From positions 7,256 to 71,255 of the forward strand of contig CAYLXK010000028.1 of assembly GCA_964387685.1 (NCBI GenBank): a stretch of DNA of 64,000 bases. The letters are read 5' to 3'. The DNA comes from Bryobacter sp964387685. Its GTDB lineage: Bacteria; Acidobacteriota; Terriglobia; Bryobacterales; Bryobacteraceae. Below are positions 56,429-64,000 of the stretch, piece by piece. The position numbers were made by a program, and so were the translations under genes. The number at the start of each line of letters is the position of its first letter. Position 1 is the first letter of the stretch. The notes beneath the pieces were generated by a model. The model did no database searches. It was not told the origin of the DNA and was given only the letters and a program-made list of their open reading frames with translations.

Positions 56429-57121
56429 ATGTTTGGCTGGTTCCGGAAGCCGAGTCCGGAGGAAAAAGAAATCGCCCGCTGCGCGGCGCTCCAGGAAAAC
56501 GGGCGCCGCGTGGAGGGTTATTTGTTGGATATCGAGGACCAGACGGTTTTTTATCGGTATGAAGTGCGCGGGGTCACGTATCAAACCGCGCAGGATTTTC
56601 GTCTGATGAAATGTGCTTTGCCGGAGGATCGCAGCGGACTGCTGGGTCCTGTGACGGTGCAATACGCAACTGCCAACCCCGCGAATTCGATGGTTGTACT
56701 GCAAGAGAAGAGCGGAACGAAAGAGGAAAAAAGTATGATTCTGAATGCAATCAAGAAGAGCCTGGTGGCGATGGCCCTGGCGGGCGCGCTGCTGACGGCG
56801 CCGGCCGTGGCGGCGAACAAGCCGAAGACGGTGATCCATGTGATCAACGTGAAGTTTAAGGCCGACGCGAGCCCCGCGTCGATTCAGCAGGCGATCGACG
56901 GCATCTATTCGATCGTGGGCAAGTACAAGGGCGTCAAGAACGTGTGGTTGAAGCCGATTAAGGTGCAGGGGGGCGCGGCGAAGTTTACGCACTGCCTGGT
57001 GATGGAGTTTGAAAGCGAAGCGTCGCTGGCCGCTTATACGGGTTCGCCCGAGCAGAAGGAATGGTACAAGCTGTGGGAAGCGGTGCGCGAGTTGTCCAAC
57101 ACGCACGACGTAACCAACTAA
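56429..57121 (+). CDS. DUF3592-like / Dabb open frame
   Basis: 230 aa in one frame. Residues 1-102 look like the soluble core of DUF3592 proteins: GRRVEGYLLDIEDQTVFYRY, VRGVTYQTAQDF and GPVTVQYATANPANSMV. Residues 103-230 are a separate module with a signal peptide and a Dabb (stress-responsive A/B barrel) domain. As a single chain the signal peptide would be buried in the middle, so the frame is probably two genes fused in frame or one gene with two starts. See the nested entry. Confidence 0.6.
   Translation: MFGWFRKPSPEEKEIARCAALQENGRRVEGYLLDIEDQTVFYRYEVRGVTYQTAQDFRLMKCALPEDRSGLLGPVTVQYATANPANSMVVLQEKSGTKEEKSMILNAIKKSLVAMALAGALLTAPAVAANKPKTVIHVINVKFKADASPASIQQAIDGIYSIVGKYKGVKNVWLKPIKVQGGAAKFTHCLVMEFESEASLAAYTGSPEQKEWYKLWEAVRELSNTHDVTN
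56735..57121 (+). CDS. Secreted Dabb (stress-response A/B barrel) protein, nested start
   Basis: 128 aa from an internal ATG of the frame above, with GAGGA 7 nt upstream. It starts MILNAIKKSLVAMALAGALL, a good signal peptide with cut near VAA, then KTVIHVINVKFKADASPASI and HCLVMEFESEASLAAYTG, the Dabb pattern. Independent translation from this start explains the position of the signal peptide better than read-through alone. Confidence 0.6.
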   Translation: MILNAIKKSLVAMALAGALLTAPAVAANKPKTVIHVINVKFKADASPASIQQAIDGIYSIVGKYKGVKNVWLKPIKVQGGAAKFTHCLVMEFESEASLAAYTGSPEQKEWYKLWEAVRELSNTHDVTN

Positions 57122-57144
57122 GCAAGCCGGTTATCAAGAGAATG

Positions 57145-57170
57145 AGGGCCCTGGGCGCATCCGGGGCCCT
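57145..57170 (+). terminator. Terminator-like hairpin after the Dabb gene
   Basis: AGGGCCC (57145-57151) pairs with GGGCCCT (57164-57170) around 12 nt. The following TCGTATTT is only weakly U-rich, so termination may be partial. Confidence 0.5.
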
Positions 57171-57199
57171 TCGTATTTGCATCCAACCAAGAGGACTCT

Positions 57200-57790
57200 A
57201 TGATCATTTCCGCGGACACCAAGCGAGGGCAGCGCATTCCGCCCGGACAAAGCCAAACGACGAAGTGGCCGGTGCTGGACGCCTCCGGCACGCCGGCTAT
57301 CAACCTGAGTAAGTGGCGGCTGGATGTGATTGGATTGGTGGAGAATCCGGTGTCGCTGAGCTGGGAGGAGTTCCAGGCGCTGCCACGGGTGGAGGTATTC
57401 AGCGACTTTCACTGTGTGACCCGCTGGAGCCGATTGGACAATACCTGGAGCGGAGTGGCGACGAAGACGCTGGTGGAGATGGCGCGGCCCAAAGCGGAGG
57501 CAGGCTATGTGGTGTTGCACGGCTACGATCACGGTTGGACGACGAATCTGCCGCTAGCGGACTTTCTGAGCGAGGACGCTTTGATTGCAACGCATCACGA
57601 CGGCAAGGCGCTGGAGCCCGATCATGGCGGGCCGGCGCGGGCGGTGGTGCCGTTGCTTTATGCCTGGAAGAGCGCCAAGTGGATTGGGGCGATCGAGCTG
57701 GTGGCGGAAGATCAGCCGGGCTTTTGGGAGCGCAATGGGTATCACATGTACGGGGACCCTTGGAAGGAGCAGCGCTTTGGCTGGGGGTAA
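57200..57790 (+). CDS. Cytoplasmic molybdopterin-binding (sulfite oxidase fold) protein
   Basis: 196 aa. SKWRLDVIGLVENPVSLSWE, FQALPRVEVFSDFHCVTRWS with the Cys that would bind molybdenum, GYDHGWTTNLPLADFL and HGGPARAVVPLLYAWKSAKW are the SuoX/MsrP catalytic-domain pattern. There is no Tat signal and no dimerisation or heme domain, so it is a short cytosolic relative. The next gene overlaps it by 14 nt. Confidence 0.9.
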   Translation: MIISADTKRGQRIPPGQSQTTKWPVLDASGTPAINLSKWRLDVIGLVENPVSLSWEEFQALPRVEVFSDFHCVTRWSRLDNTWSGVATKTLVEMARPKAEAGYVVLHGYDHGWTTNLPLADFLSEDALIATHHDGKALEPDHGGPARAVVPLLYAWKSAKWIGAIELVAEDQPGFWERNGYHMYGDPWKEQRFGWG

Positions 57791-58700
57791 TTGGACGCGG
57801 CGGGGGCTGGTGAGCGCGGGCGTACTCGGGGTGGGGGCGGTGGCCGTCTATAAGCAAGCGCCGCTGTTTTGGCGGCAGTATGCCAAAGAGATGTTTGCCA
57901 CGATTTCAAAAGCGCCGCACCGTCCCAATCCGCAAGCATGGCCGGACTCCGGGCTGCAGGCGGCCTGGCTGGGGCATGCGACTTGTCTGCTGAAGATGGA
58001 CGGGATGACCATCCTGACGGACCCGGTGTTTAGCGACCGTTGCGGGATCGATTTGGGACTGACGACGTTGGGCCCGAAGCGGCTGGTGAAGCCGGCCTTG
58101 GGAATCGACGATTTGCCGCCCATCGATTTAATTCTCTTGAGCCACGCGCACTTCGATCACTGGGATCTGCCGAGCTTAAGGCGTCTGGCCAAGCGCAATA
58201 TTCCGGTGCTGTGCGCGCGGGAGACATCGGATTTGCTGGCGGGGATGGATTGGAAGACGGTGGATGAGTTGGGCTGGGGCGAGCGAAAGCGGGTGGGGGC
58301 GGTAGAAGTAAAGGGCGTCGAGGTGAGGCACTGGGGGGCGCGGGTGCGGCGGGACACGCATCGCGGATATACGGGCTATTTACTTGAAGGCCCGAGCGGA
58401 AAGATTCTGTTTAGCGGCGATACGGCGCATACGGAGAAATTCCAGGCGTTGCGGGGCGGGCGGGAGATTGACCTCGCGATCATGCCGGTGGGCGCGTATA
58501 ACCCGTGGATTGCCAATCATTGCACGCCGGAAGAGGCAGTTCAGATGGCGGACTGGGCGGGGGCGCGGCAGATTATGCCGGTGCACCACAAAACCTTTGT
58601 TTTGAGTGTGGAGCCCGTCGATGAACCGATAGAGCGCTTCCAGAACAAGACCGACCGGGGGGTGGCTGGGGAAGTGGGTCGGGAGTGGGTGAAGGCCTAG
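57777..58700 (+). CDS. MBL-fold metallohydrolase (UlaG / NAPE-PLD-like)
   Basis: 307 aa from TTG 57777, which has AAGGAG 7 nt upstream and gives NWTRRGLVSAGVLGVGAVAV, a twin-Arg-like or anchor N-terminus. Zinc motif LLSHAHFDHWD, upstream LGHATCLLKMDGMTILTDPV, later ILFSGDTAHTEKF and MPVHHKTFVLS. This is the UlaG/NAPE-PLD branch that hydrolyses phosphodiesters or lactones. It overlaps the molybdopterin-domain gene, so the two are probably co-transcribed. Confidence 0.88.
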   Translation: MAGGNWTRRGLVSAGVLGVGAVAVYKQAPLFWRQYAKEMFATISKAPHRPNPQAWPDSGLQAAWLGHATCLLKMDGMTILTDPVFSDRCGIDLGLTTLGPKRLVKPALGIDDLPPIDLILLSHAHFDHWDLPSLRRLAKRNIPVLCARETSDLLAGMDWKTVDELGWGERKRVGAVEVKGVEVRHWGARVRRDTHRGYTGYLLEGPSGKILFSGDTAHTEKFQALRGGREIDLAIMPVGAYNPWIANHCTPEEAVQMADWAGARQIMPVHHKTFVLSVEPVDEPIERFQNKTDRGVAGEVGREWVKA

Positions 58701-58729
58701 AAGTGGTTTAAATAGAATCATTTAGACGG

Positions 58730-58887
58730 AATCTGTGCAAACTGGAAGCTGGCTTTTAGATTTGCATGCAAATTGGAAGCGACGATTCTGTTTTGCATTA
58801 TTTTGGATAAGTGTCTTATTATCAATTTCCTAGACGTGTGCTGGGAAATTTGGAGCTGGTACTTCTAATTTGCATGTATATTGGAGG
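58730..58887. repeat. AT-rich region with iteron-like repeats before the AAA ATPase
   Basis: Two diverged ~40-nt direct repeats (about 58742-58780 and 58850-58887) share GGA(A)GCTGG, ATTTGCATG and ATTGGA. A palindrome TTTGCATGCAAA is at 58761-58772. Two further TGCA...TGG partial copies lie at ~58737 and ~58793. The stretch is much richer in A+T than its neighbours. Confidence 0.6.
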
Positions 58888-60062
58888 AGGTGCTTCCGAA
58901 GATTGCAGGACTAGAACGCTGGCTGAGAATTCCGTTTTATCCGAACCCGCTGACGGGGTCGGCGGCGACGTTGGTATTGGGACCGCGGCAGACGGGAAAA
59001 TCGACGCTCGCGCGGGCGCAATTTCCCGACGGGCTGCATTTGGATTTGCTCGATTCGGAGCTGGCGGGGGAGTTGAACGCGCGGCCGGCGCGCTTCCGCG
59101 AAATGGTTTTGGCTTCTCAAAAGGAAGTGATCGTCGTTGACGAGGTGCAGAAGGCGGCGGGGATTCTGGACGAGGTGCATTGGCTGCTGGAAAACGGGGG
59201 GTGGAAATTTGTGCTGTGCGCCTCGAGCGCGCGCAAGCTCAAGCGGGAGGCGGTGAACCTGTTGGGGGGAAGGGCGGCGACGTGCGAACTTTTTCCGCTG
59301 ACGTGGCCCGAGATTCCGGACTTTGATCTGGACCGGTATCTGCGGCACGGGGGACTGCCGGCGTACTATTTGCGGGACGATCCGGGGACGATGCTGCACG
59401 CCTACACGAAAGCCTATTTGCAGGAAGAGATCGTGGCCGAGGCGCTGGCCAAGAACGCGGGAGTGTTCCTGCGCTTTCTCGAGACGGTGGCCCTGACGCA
59501 TGGGAGGATCTTGAATTACTCGAATATTGCGCGCGAGTGCGGCGTGTCGCATCACACGGTGCGGCAATATTTTCAGATTCTGAAAGACACGCTGTTGGGC
59601 TTTGAACTGGAAGCGTGGCGGGAATCCAAGAAGCGGCGGATGGTGGAGACGGCGAAGTTTTATCTATTCGACATTGGCGTGGCCAACGCGATCCCGGCCG
59701 AGGCCATCGTACCCTCGCCGGGGACGGATGCCTACGGGAGGGCGTTCGAACACTTTATCCTGCGCGAGATCCAAGCCAGCCACGCCTACCGGCAGAAGCC
59801 GCTGCGGATGAGCTTTTGGCGGACGAGCTCGGGCATCGAGGTGGATTTTGTACTGGGGAAGATGCGCCACGCGATTGAAACCAAGGCAGGGCGCGATTAC
59901 ACGGCGAAGGACCTAAAGGGACTGCGGGCCTTGCGCGAGGACTATCCGGACTGCGAGGCCACGCTGGTGTACCGGGGCGAAAGAGCGGCGCGCACCGAGG
60001 ACGGGATTGCGATCCAGCCCTGGAGCCTCTTTCTGGAGAGGCTCTGGGCGGGAGAGGTCTAG
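58881..60062 (+). CDS. AAA_14/DUF4143 family ATPase
   Basis: 393 aa. The TTG start is the earliest possible, since a stop lies just upstream in frame; a GTG at 58890 is the alternative. Walker A GPRQTGKST at 34-42, Walker B-like EVIVVDEVQKAAGI, then the DUF4143 C-terminal domain with PD-(D/E)XK-like SSGIEVDFVLG and AIETKAG. A winged-helix part is near 215-240 (NIARECGVSHHTVRQYFQIL). The family is common and of unknown role. The AT-rich repeated leader differs from the surrounding genes and hints at transfer. Confidence 0.88.
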   Translation: MEEVLPKIAGLERWLRIPFYPNPLTGSAATLVLGPRQTGKSTLARAQFPDGLHLDLLDSELAGELNARPARFREMVLASQKEVIVVDEVQKAAGILDEVHWLLENGGWKFVLCASSARKLKREAVNLLGGRAATCELFPLTWPEIPDFDLDRYLRHGGLPAYYLRDDPGTMLHAYTKAYLQEEIVAEALAKNAGVFLRFLETVALTHGRILNYSNIARECGVSHHTVRQYFQILKDTLLGFELEAWRESKKRRMVETAKFYLFDIGVANAIPAEAIVPSPGTDAYGRAFEHFILREIQASHAYRQKPLRMSFWRTSSGIEVDFVLGKMRHAIETKAGRDYTAKDLKGLRALREDYPDCEATLVYRGERAARTEDGIAIQPWSLFLERLWAGEV

Positions 60063-63000
60063 AAGCTGTAACGGAGCGCGACTTGGATCTGGCGCGAATC
60101 GATGCGGGTGTTGGTGATGACGCCGTAGGTGGGGGTGCGGAGAGTGGTGCCCGGCTGGCCGAAGAGGGCTTTGTTGGGGAGATTGAAGAATTCGCCGCGG
60201 AGTTCGACGGTGTGTTTGCCTTCGAGGAAGCGGAAGAACTTGTTGACGCTGGCGTCGAGGCTGGAGATGCCGGGTCCGATGATGGTGTTGCGGCCGGCGG
60301 TGCCGTAGCGGAAGACGGGTGGGGTGGCGCCGGGGGCAACGCCGAGGCGGTCGACGAAGGCGTCGGTATTGAAGAAGCGATTGACGGTTTGTTGGTCGTC
60401 GGCGAGCTTGGTGGTAGCCCCCGAGATGGCGTCGGGTTTGCAGTAGCCGCCGCCGTTTTGGACGTTGCCGGGCCCGCAGAAGGCGGTGGCGGGGAAGCCG
60501 TCCTGGAAAGTGAGGATGCCGCCGAGTTGCCAGCCGCCGAGGAGGGTGTTGACGATGGGGTTGGCCATGTTGACCAAGCGGCCCTTGCCGAAGGGGAGTT
60601 CATAGAGGAAAGAGGCGGTGAAGCGCTGGCGGAAGTCGAAGGCGGAGAGGCCACGTTCGGCGCGGAGGTTGTAGTTATCGGAGGGAGTGAGGGGGTCGCC
60701 GTCGGTGGTGCGGATGCCGGAGCCATTGTCGATGGACTTTGAGTAGGCGTAGGAACCGAGCAGGGTGAAGCCATTAGAGAAGCGCTGCTGGAGGCGCGCC
60801 TGGAGGGAATGGTAATTGGAGTGGCTGGAGGCGTTCATGACCTGAAAGCCGCCCAGATCGGGAAAGGGACGGTTGGCGTTTTGGTTGCCGGGCCTGGGCT
60901 CGGGATTGTTATAGGACTGGAGACGGCGCAGCTTAATGCCGGCCGAGCCGAGGTAGGTGACCTCGAGGGACATATCCTTGGTGAGTTGGCGCTGGATGGA
61001 AGCTTGCCACTGGGCGACGTAGCTGGTGCGTTCGCCGAACTGGTTGGCGAGCAGGAAAGTGGCCGCGGAGGGATTGGTGAACAAACGGTTCCAAGTGAGG
61101 TTCGGGGAAGAAATGTTAGCCGGTTCCGACTGGCGGACGGTAAAGGGTTGATTGCGGACGATGTCGAAGACGGCGTTGGCGATGTCGCGGACGAAGTAGA
61201 TGCCGCCGCCGGCGCGCAGGACGGTCTTGTTATTGAGCTGGTAGGCGAGACCCAAGCGGGGGCCCCAATCGTTGCGGTCGGGCACGAAAGCGCCGCGGCC
61301 GAAGCGGCCATCGCGGACGTAGTTGAAGTTCGAGGGGAAGGGGAACTGGGGATTGCCGGCGAGAGGATCGCCGGTGCCGGCGCGGATGAAATCCGGACGG
61401 CGCGAGTTGTCCCACAAGAAGTCGACGTTGACGATGGCGTCGTACTTATCGAAGAAGGGGGACTCGTATTCCCAGCGGAGGCCCCAGTTCATGGTGAGCT
61501 TGCGGGTGACCTTCCAAGCGTCCTGGACGTAGAGGCCGATGTAATTCTGGCGGAAGTTGGCAACGGGGGCGCCCACCTGGCCTTCGGTATTGCTCATAAA
61601 GCCGAGGAGCATGTCGGCCATGGGTTCACCGGTGTACTGTCCGTTCCAGGAGAAGCGGCCGCGGGGCACGACGGCGCCGATTTGGTTGTAGCGCAGGCGG
61701 CGGTATTCGCCACCGAATTTGAAGGTGTGCTTGCCGACGGTCCAAGAGAAATTGTCACTGACCTGGAAGGTGGTGTTCCAGTTGACGAAGGGGCAGTCGT
61801 TGCACTCGCCGACGTTGGTGAAGCCGGAGATTTGAAAGACGGGAATGCCCCAGAAGAGGGGATCCTGGCTGATGCCTTGGAGGCCCAATTCGCCGACGAC
61901 GTTTTGGGTGTTGGCGCGGGTTTGAATGTTGGCCGATTTGAAGTAGTTCATGCCGAACTTGAAGTCGTTCACTTTGCTCGAGCCGATGACCATGGTGTGG
62001 CCGAGGACGCCTTGCTGGCCGAGGATGTCGACATTGTTGCCCTGATTGTTGATGGCGAAGGGAATGTATTGGGGCTCTTTGGTTTGAGAAAAGCGGAAGA
62101 AGAAGGTCTGCTGCGAGGAGATGTTCCAATCGCCGCGGGTGGTGAATTGGTCGCCATCGGTGCGGCGGCCTTCGTCGTTGAGGTAGTTAGCGGTGAGGCC
62201 CAAAGGTCCGCCGCCGGGCTGATTGGGCAAGGGGAAGAAGTCGTTGAGGACCTTCAGCGAAGTGGCGTTGACGCGGCTGGCGGGAATGACGCCGTTGGGA
62301 AAATTGGTACCGGGGGCCAGGGGATCGCGCAGGGGCCGGTTGAGGAAAGCGAAGTTGCCGGTGCGGTAGTTGGCCGGCGGGAGTGTGCCGGTCTGGGTGA
62401 GGGAGCGGCGTTCGCGTAGGCCTTCGTAGTTGAACAGGAAAAAGAGCTTGTTGCGGCCGTTGAAGAGTTTGGGCAGGATGATGGGGCCCGAAAAGGTACC
62501 GCCAAACTGATTGCGCTTGAAAGGCGGATTTACGGGCGCAAAGAAGTTGCGGGCGTCGAAGTAGGCATTGCGGACGAAGGAGAAGGCCGAACCATGAAAA
62601 TCGTTGGCGCCCGATTTGGTGGAGACGTTGACCTGGGCAATGGCGCGGCCGTATTCGGCGGAGAAGAGGCCGGACTCAACTTTGAATTCCTGGAGCGCGT
62701 CGAGGGAGGGCAGGAAGAGATAGGTGTTGAAGTTGGGGTCGGTGTTTTCCATGCCGTCGAGGGAGTAATGGTTAAAGTGGACCCGCTGGCCGGCGATGTT
62801 GAGCGCGAAGGCATTGCGGGCGCCGCCCATGCGCTGCTGGCCCTGGCTGGAGGAGGGACCGTTGGTGGTGGCGCCGGGGATCAGGGAGGCGAGTTGGAGG
62901 TAATTGCGGCCATTGAGGGGCAATTCGACGATGCGCTTGTTTTCGATAACGGTGCCGACGGAGGTGGATTCCGTTTCAAGGACGGGGGCGCCGCCGGTGA

Positions 63001-63337
63001 CCTCGATGATTTCGCTGACGTTGCCGACGGCGAGGGTGAAGTTAAGCGAGGGCGATTGGCCGACCTGGAGTTCGACGTTCGAGCGGGACTGGGATTGGAA
63101 GCCTTGCTTTTCGACCTTAATCGTATAGAGGCCGGGATTCAAGGCGGGGGCGGAATAGATGCCGCCCTCGTTAGTTTGAAGGGTGCGGGAGAAGCCGGTG
63201 GCGGGGTTGGTGATGGTGACGGTGGCGGCGGCGACGGCGGCGCCGCTGGAATCGGCAACGGTGCCGTTTAAGTCGCCTGTGCCGGACTGCGCGAATGCCA
63301 TCGACAGCAGGGTCAGAAAGCTAAGGGTGAAGCGCAT
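60059..63337 (-). CDS. Oar-like TonB-dependent receptor with CarboxypepD regulatory domain
   Basis: 1092 aa with signal peptide (MRFTLSFLTLLSMAFA). Residues ~18-105 form a carboxypeptidase-regulatory-like domain (GTVADSSGAAVAAATVTITN, NPGLYTIKVEKQGFQ). The plug follows with VIENKRIVELPLNGRNYLQL and QEFKVESGLFSAEYGR, then a large barrel ending in aromatic IQVALRYSF. This is the Oar/SusC-like type greatly expanded in Solibacter-type Acidobacteria, importing oligosaccharides or other large nutrients. The 3' end overlaps the ATPase gene by 4 nt, convergent. Confidence 0.93.
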   Translation of the reverse strand: MRFTLSFLTLLSMAFAQSGTGDLNGTVADSSGAAVAAATVTITNPATGFSRTLQTNEGGIYSAPALNPGLYTIKVEKQGFQSQSRSNVELQVGQSPSLNFTLAVGNVSEIIEVTGGAPVLETESTSVGTVIENKRIVELPLNGRNYLQLASLIPGATTNGPSSSQGQQRMGGARNAFALNIAGQRVHFNHYSLDGMENTDPNFNTYLFLPSLDALQEFKVESGLFSAEYGRAIAQVNVSTKSGANDFHGSAFSFVRNAYFDARNFFAPVNPPFKRNQFGGTFSGPIILPKLFNGRNKLFFLFNYEGLRERRSLTQTGTLPPANYRTGNFAFLNRPLRDPLAPGTNFPNGVIPASRVNATSLKVLNDFFPLPNQPGGGPLGLTANYLNDEGRRTDGDQFTTRGDWNISSQQTFFFRFSQTKEPQYIPFAINNQGNNVDILGQQGVLGHTMVIGSSKVNDFKFGMNYFKSANIQTRANTQNVVGELGLQGISQDPLFWGIPVFQISGFTNVGECNDCPFVNWNTTFQVSDNFSWTVGKHTFKFGGEYRRLRYNQIGAVVPRGRFSWNGQYTGEPMADMLLGFMSNTEGQVGAPVANFRQNYIGLYVQDAWKVTRKLTMNWGLRWEYESPFFDKYDAIVNVDFLWDNSRRPDFIRAGTGDPLAGNPQFPFPSNFNYVRDGRFGRGAFVPDRNDWGPRLGLAYQLNNKTVLRAGGGIYFVRDIANAVFDIVRNQPFTVRQSEPANISSPNLTWNRLFTNPSAATFLLANQFGERTSYVAQWQASIQRQLTKDMSLEVTYLGSAGIKLRRLQSYNNPEPRPGNQNANRPFPDLGGFQVMNASSHSNYHSLQARLQQRFSNGFTLLGSYAYSKSIDNGSGIRTTDGDPLTPSDNYNLRAERGLSAFDFRQRFTASFLYELPFGKGRLVNMANPIVNTLLGGWQLGGILTFQDGFPATAFCGPGNVQNGGGYCKPDAISGATTKLADDQQTVNRFFNTDAFVDRLGVAPGATPPVFRYGTAGRNTIIGPGISSLDASVNKFFRFLEGKHTVELRGEFFNLPNKALFGQPGTTLRTPTYGVITNTRIDSRQIQVALRYSF

Positions 63338-63346
63338 AGTAAGGGA

Positions 63347-63375
63347 GTTCTATCAAGATGAAATCATGAAGTCAA
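63347..63375 (-). promoter_or_regulatory. Candidate sigma-70-type promoter for the Oar-like receptor
   Basis: On the minus strand TTGACT (63375-63370), a 17-nt spacer and TAGAAC (63352-63347). The -35 matches 5 of 6 and the -10 4 of 6. The start would fall only a few nt before the ATG at 63337, and no Shine-Dalgarno is seen, so the message may be leaderless. Confidence 0.35.
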
Positions 63376-63415
63376 CGAATAAATTCCCTGTGGGCGGTTG
63401 GCATAGAATGAGCGC

Positions 63416-64000
63416 ATGACAAATCGGAGATCGTTTCTAGGCGGAGCCGCGGCGGCGGGCGCAATGTTGACGGGCGGTGCGGCGGCACAGACGGGATCAG
63501 CGGAGGCGGGTGGCGTGAAGTTGGGAATCGCCAGCTATTCGTTCCGCGAGTTCAGCCGGAATCTGGCGATTAAGAACACAAAGGCACTGGGCGTGCCTTT
63601 TATCAACATCAAGGAATTCCACTTGCTTTACCGGAGTACGCCGGAGGAGATGGAACGGGGCAAGAAGCAGTTCGAGACAGCGGGGCTGAAGATTGTGGGC
63701 GGGGGGACGATTACGTTCGCCAAGGAAGACGAGGCGGATATTCGTTTCTACTTCGACTATGCCAAGCGCGCAGGTATGCCGCTGATCGTGGCAGCGCCGA
63801 CCACGCGAGTATTGCCGATGCTGGAAAAGTTTGTCAAAGAATACGACATCAAGATCGCGGTGCATAACCACGGGCCCGAGGATAAGTACTTCCCGAGCAT
63901 CCGCGACGCACTGGCGATCATGAAGAACATGGACCCGCGGATGGGCGTGTGCTGCGACATTGGGCACGAATCGCGGGCGGGCAAGGATATTCTCGAATCG
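63416..64000 (+). CDS. Sugar phosphate isomerase/epimerase family protein, Tat-exported, 5' part
   Basis: 195 codons to the right edge; the gene continues outside. The N-terminus MTNRRSFLGGAAAAGAMLTG is a twin-Arg signal. The AP_endonuc_2/xylose isomerase-like TIM barrel begins at KLGIASYSFREFSRN, with NIKEFHL, a His in IAVHNHGPEDKYFP and CCDIGHESRAG near the edge, which are metal-site positions in this family. Such exported isomerase/epimerases are common in Acidobacteria and Planctomycetes. Divergent from the Oar-like receptor, with 78 nt between. Confidence 0.88.
   Translation, partial: MTNRRSFLGGAAAAGAMLTGGAAAQTGSAEAGGVKLGIASYSFREFSRNLAIKNTKALGVPFINIKEFHLLYRSTPEEMERGKKQFETAGLKIVGGGTITFAKEDEADIRFYFDYAKRAGMPLIVAAPTTRVLPMLEKFVKEYDIKIAVHNHGPEDKYFPSIRDALAIMKNMDPRMGVCCDIGHESRAGKDILES

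Noticed and set aside
58802..58810. DnaA-box-like TTTGGATAA as evidence for oriC near 58.8 kb
   Set aside because: Only one 8/9 match, and the skew is already fully positive by 53 kb, so it does not mark the skew minimum.
60809..62419. 536-aa open frame antisense to the Oar-like receptor
   Set aside because: Shadow of a strong G-skewed coding region; no domain, signal or ribosome-binding site.

Overview
The window is about 64 kb of high-GC bacterial DNA and most likely comes from an Acidobacteriota genome of the Solibacter/Bryobacter type. Lineage markers are two secreted proteins with the TIGR03437 'Solibacter' C-terminal domain, an Oar-like TonB-dependent receptor with a carboxypeptidase-regulatory plug, a DUF1592/DUF1552 pair, and a small hypothetical protein whose N-terminus (INANRANARHSSGP) recalls a family common in this phylum. 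I saw no rRNA, tRNA, CRISPR array, insertion sequence or prophage.

Layout. 1-6.3 kb: 3' part of recJ, a DUF1080 protein, and a minus-strand operon of an active M16 protease, an inactive M16 partner with a LolA-like tail, and a free LolA-like protein. 6.4-14.5 kb: envelope genes, namely a thioesterase, a three-module PBP-like/SpoIID/metallopeptidase fusion, and a minus-strand DUF1175 / alpha-2-macroglobulin / membrane-protein operon. 14.6-18.6 kb: SDR, sugar-binding lipoprotein and Ldh-family dehydrogenase (probable sugar or sugar-acid catabolism), then an APC permease. 18.7-25 kb: a heme-binding chemoreceptor, DUF58 protein, TonB receptor, an ECF sigma factor with two small membrane proteins, and a SnoaL-like secreted protein. 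25-30.2 kb (minus): trxB, SDR, rpmE and feoA/feoB, with a repeat-bearing gap inside feo. 30.2-39 kb: the two TIGR03437 proteins and the DUF1592-DUF1552-nucleoside-hydrolase-like trio. 39-45.4 kb: a DUF4258/MqsA-type toxin-antitoxin pair coupled to a YfhO gene, a FecR/DUF6600 protein with a Gly-rich tail, and the INANRANA-type protein. 45.6-57.1 kb: a long plus-strand run of housekeeping genes (carA, carB, purS, glmS, hslV, hslU, lipoprotein, FAH-family enzyme, fsa, DUF3592/Dabb). 57.2-64 kb: a molybdopterin-domain protein, an MBL hydrolase, an AAA/DUF4143 ATPase behind an AT-rich repeated leader, an Oar-like receptor, and the start of a Tat-exported sugar isomerase/epimerase-like protein.

The largest-scale signal is strand composition. 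From 1 to about 49 kb the plus strand is C-rich whichever strand codes; from about 51 kb it is G-rich whichever strand codes. The change is gradual across carB-glmS. A negative-to-positive GC-skew change is the signature of a replication origin, or of a rearrangement junction. Other points worth a second look are the PBP/SpoIID/gluzincin fusion, the heme chemoreceptor without HAMP, the nested signal-peptide start inside the DUF3592/Dabb frame, the LolA-like domain present both fused and free in one operon, and the reading frame with a 123-bp repeat between feoA and feoB.

Many gene pairs are translationally coupled by TAATG, ATGA or TGATG overlaps, and several genes use TTG starts, so start sites were chosen from spacing, signal peptides and Shine-Dalgarno matches. 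All functional calls are from reading motifs by eye; no database search was run.
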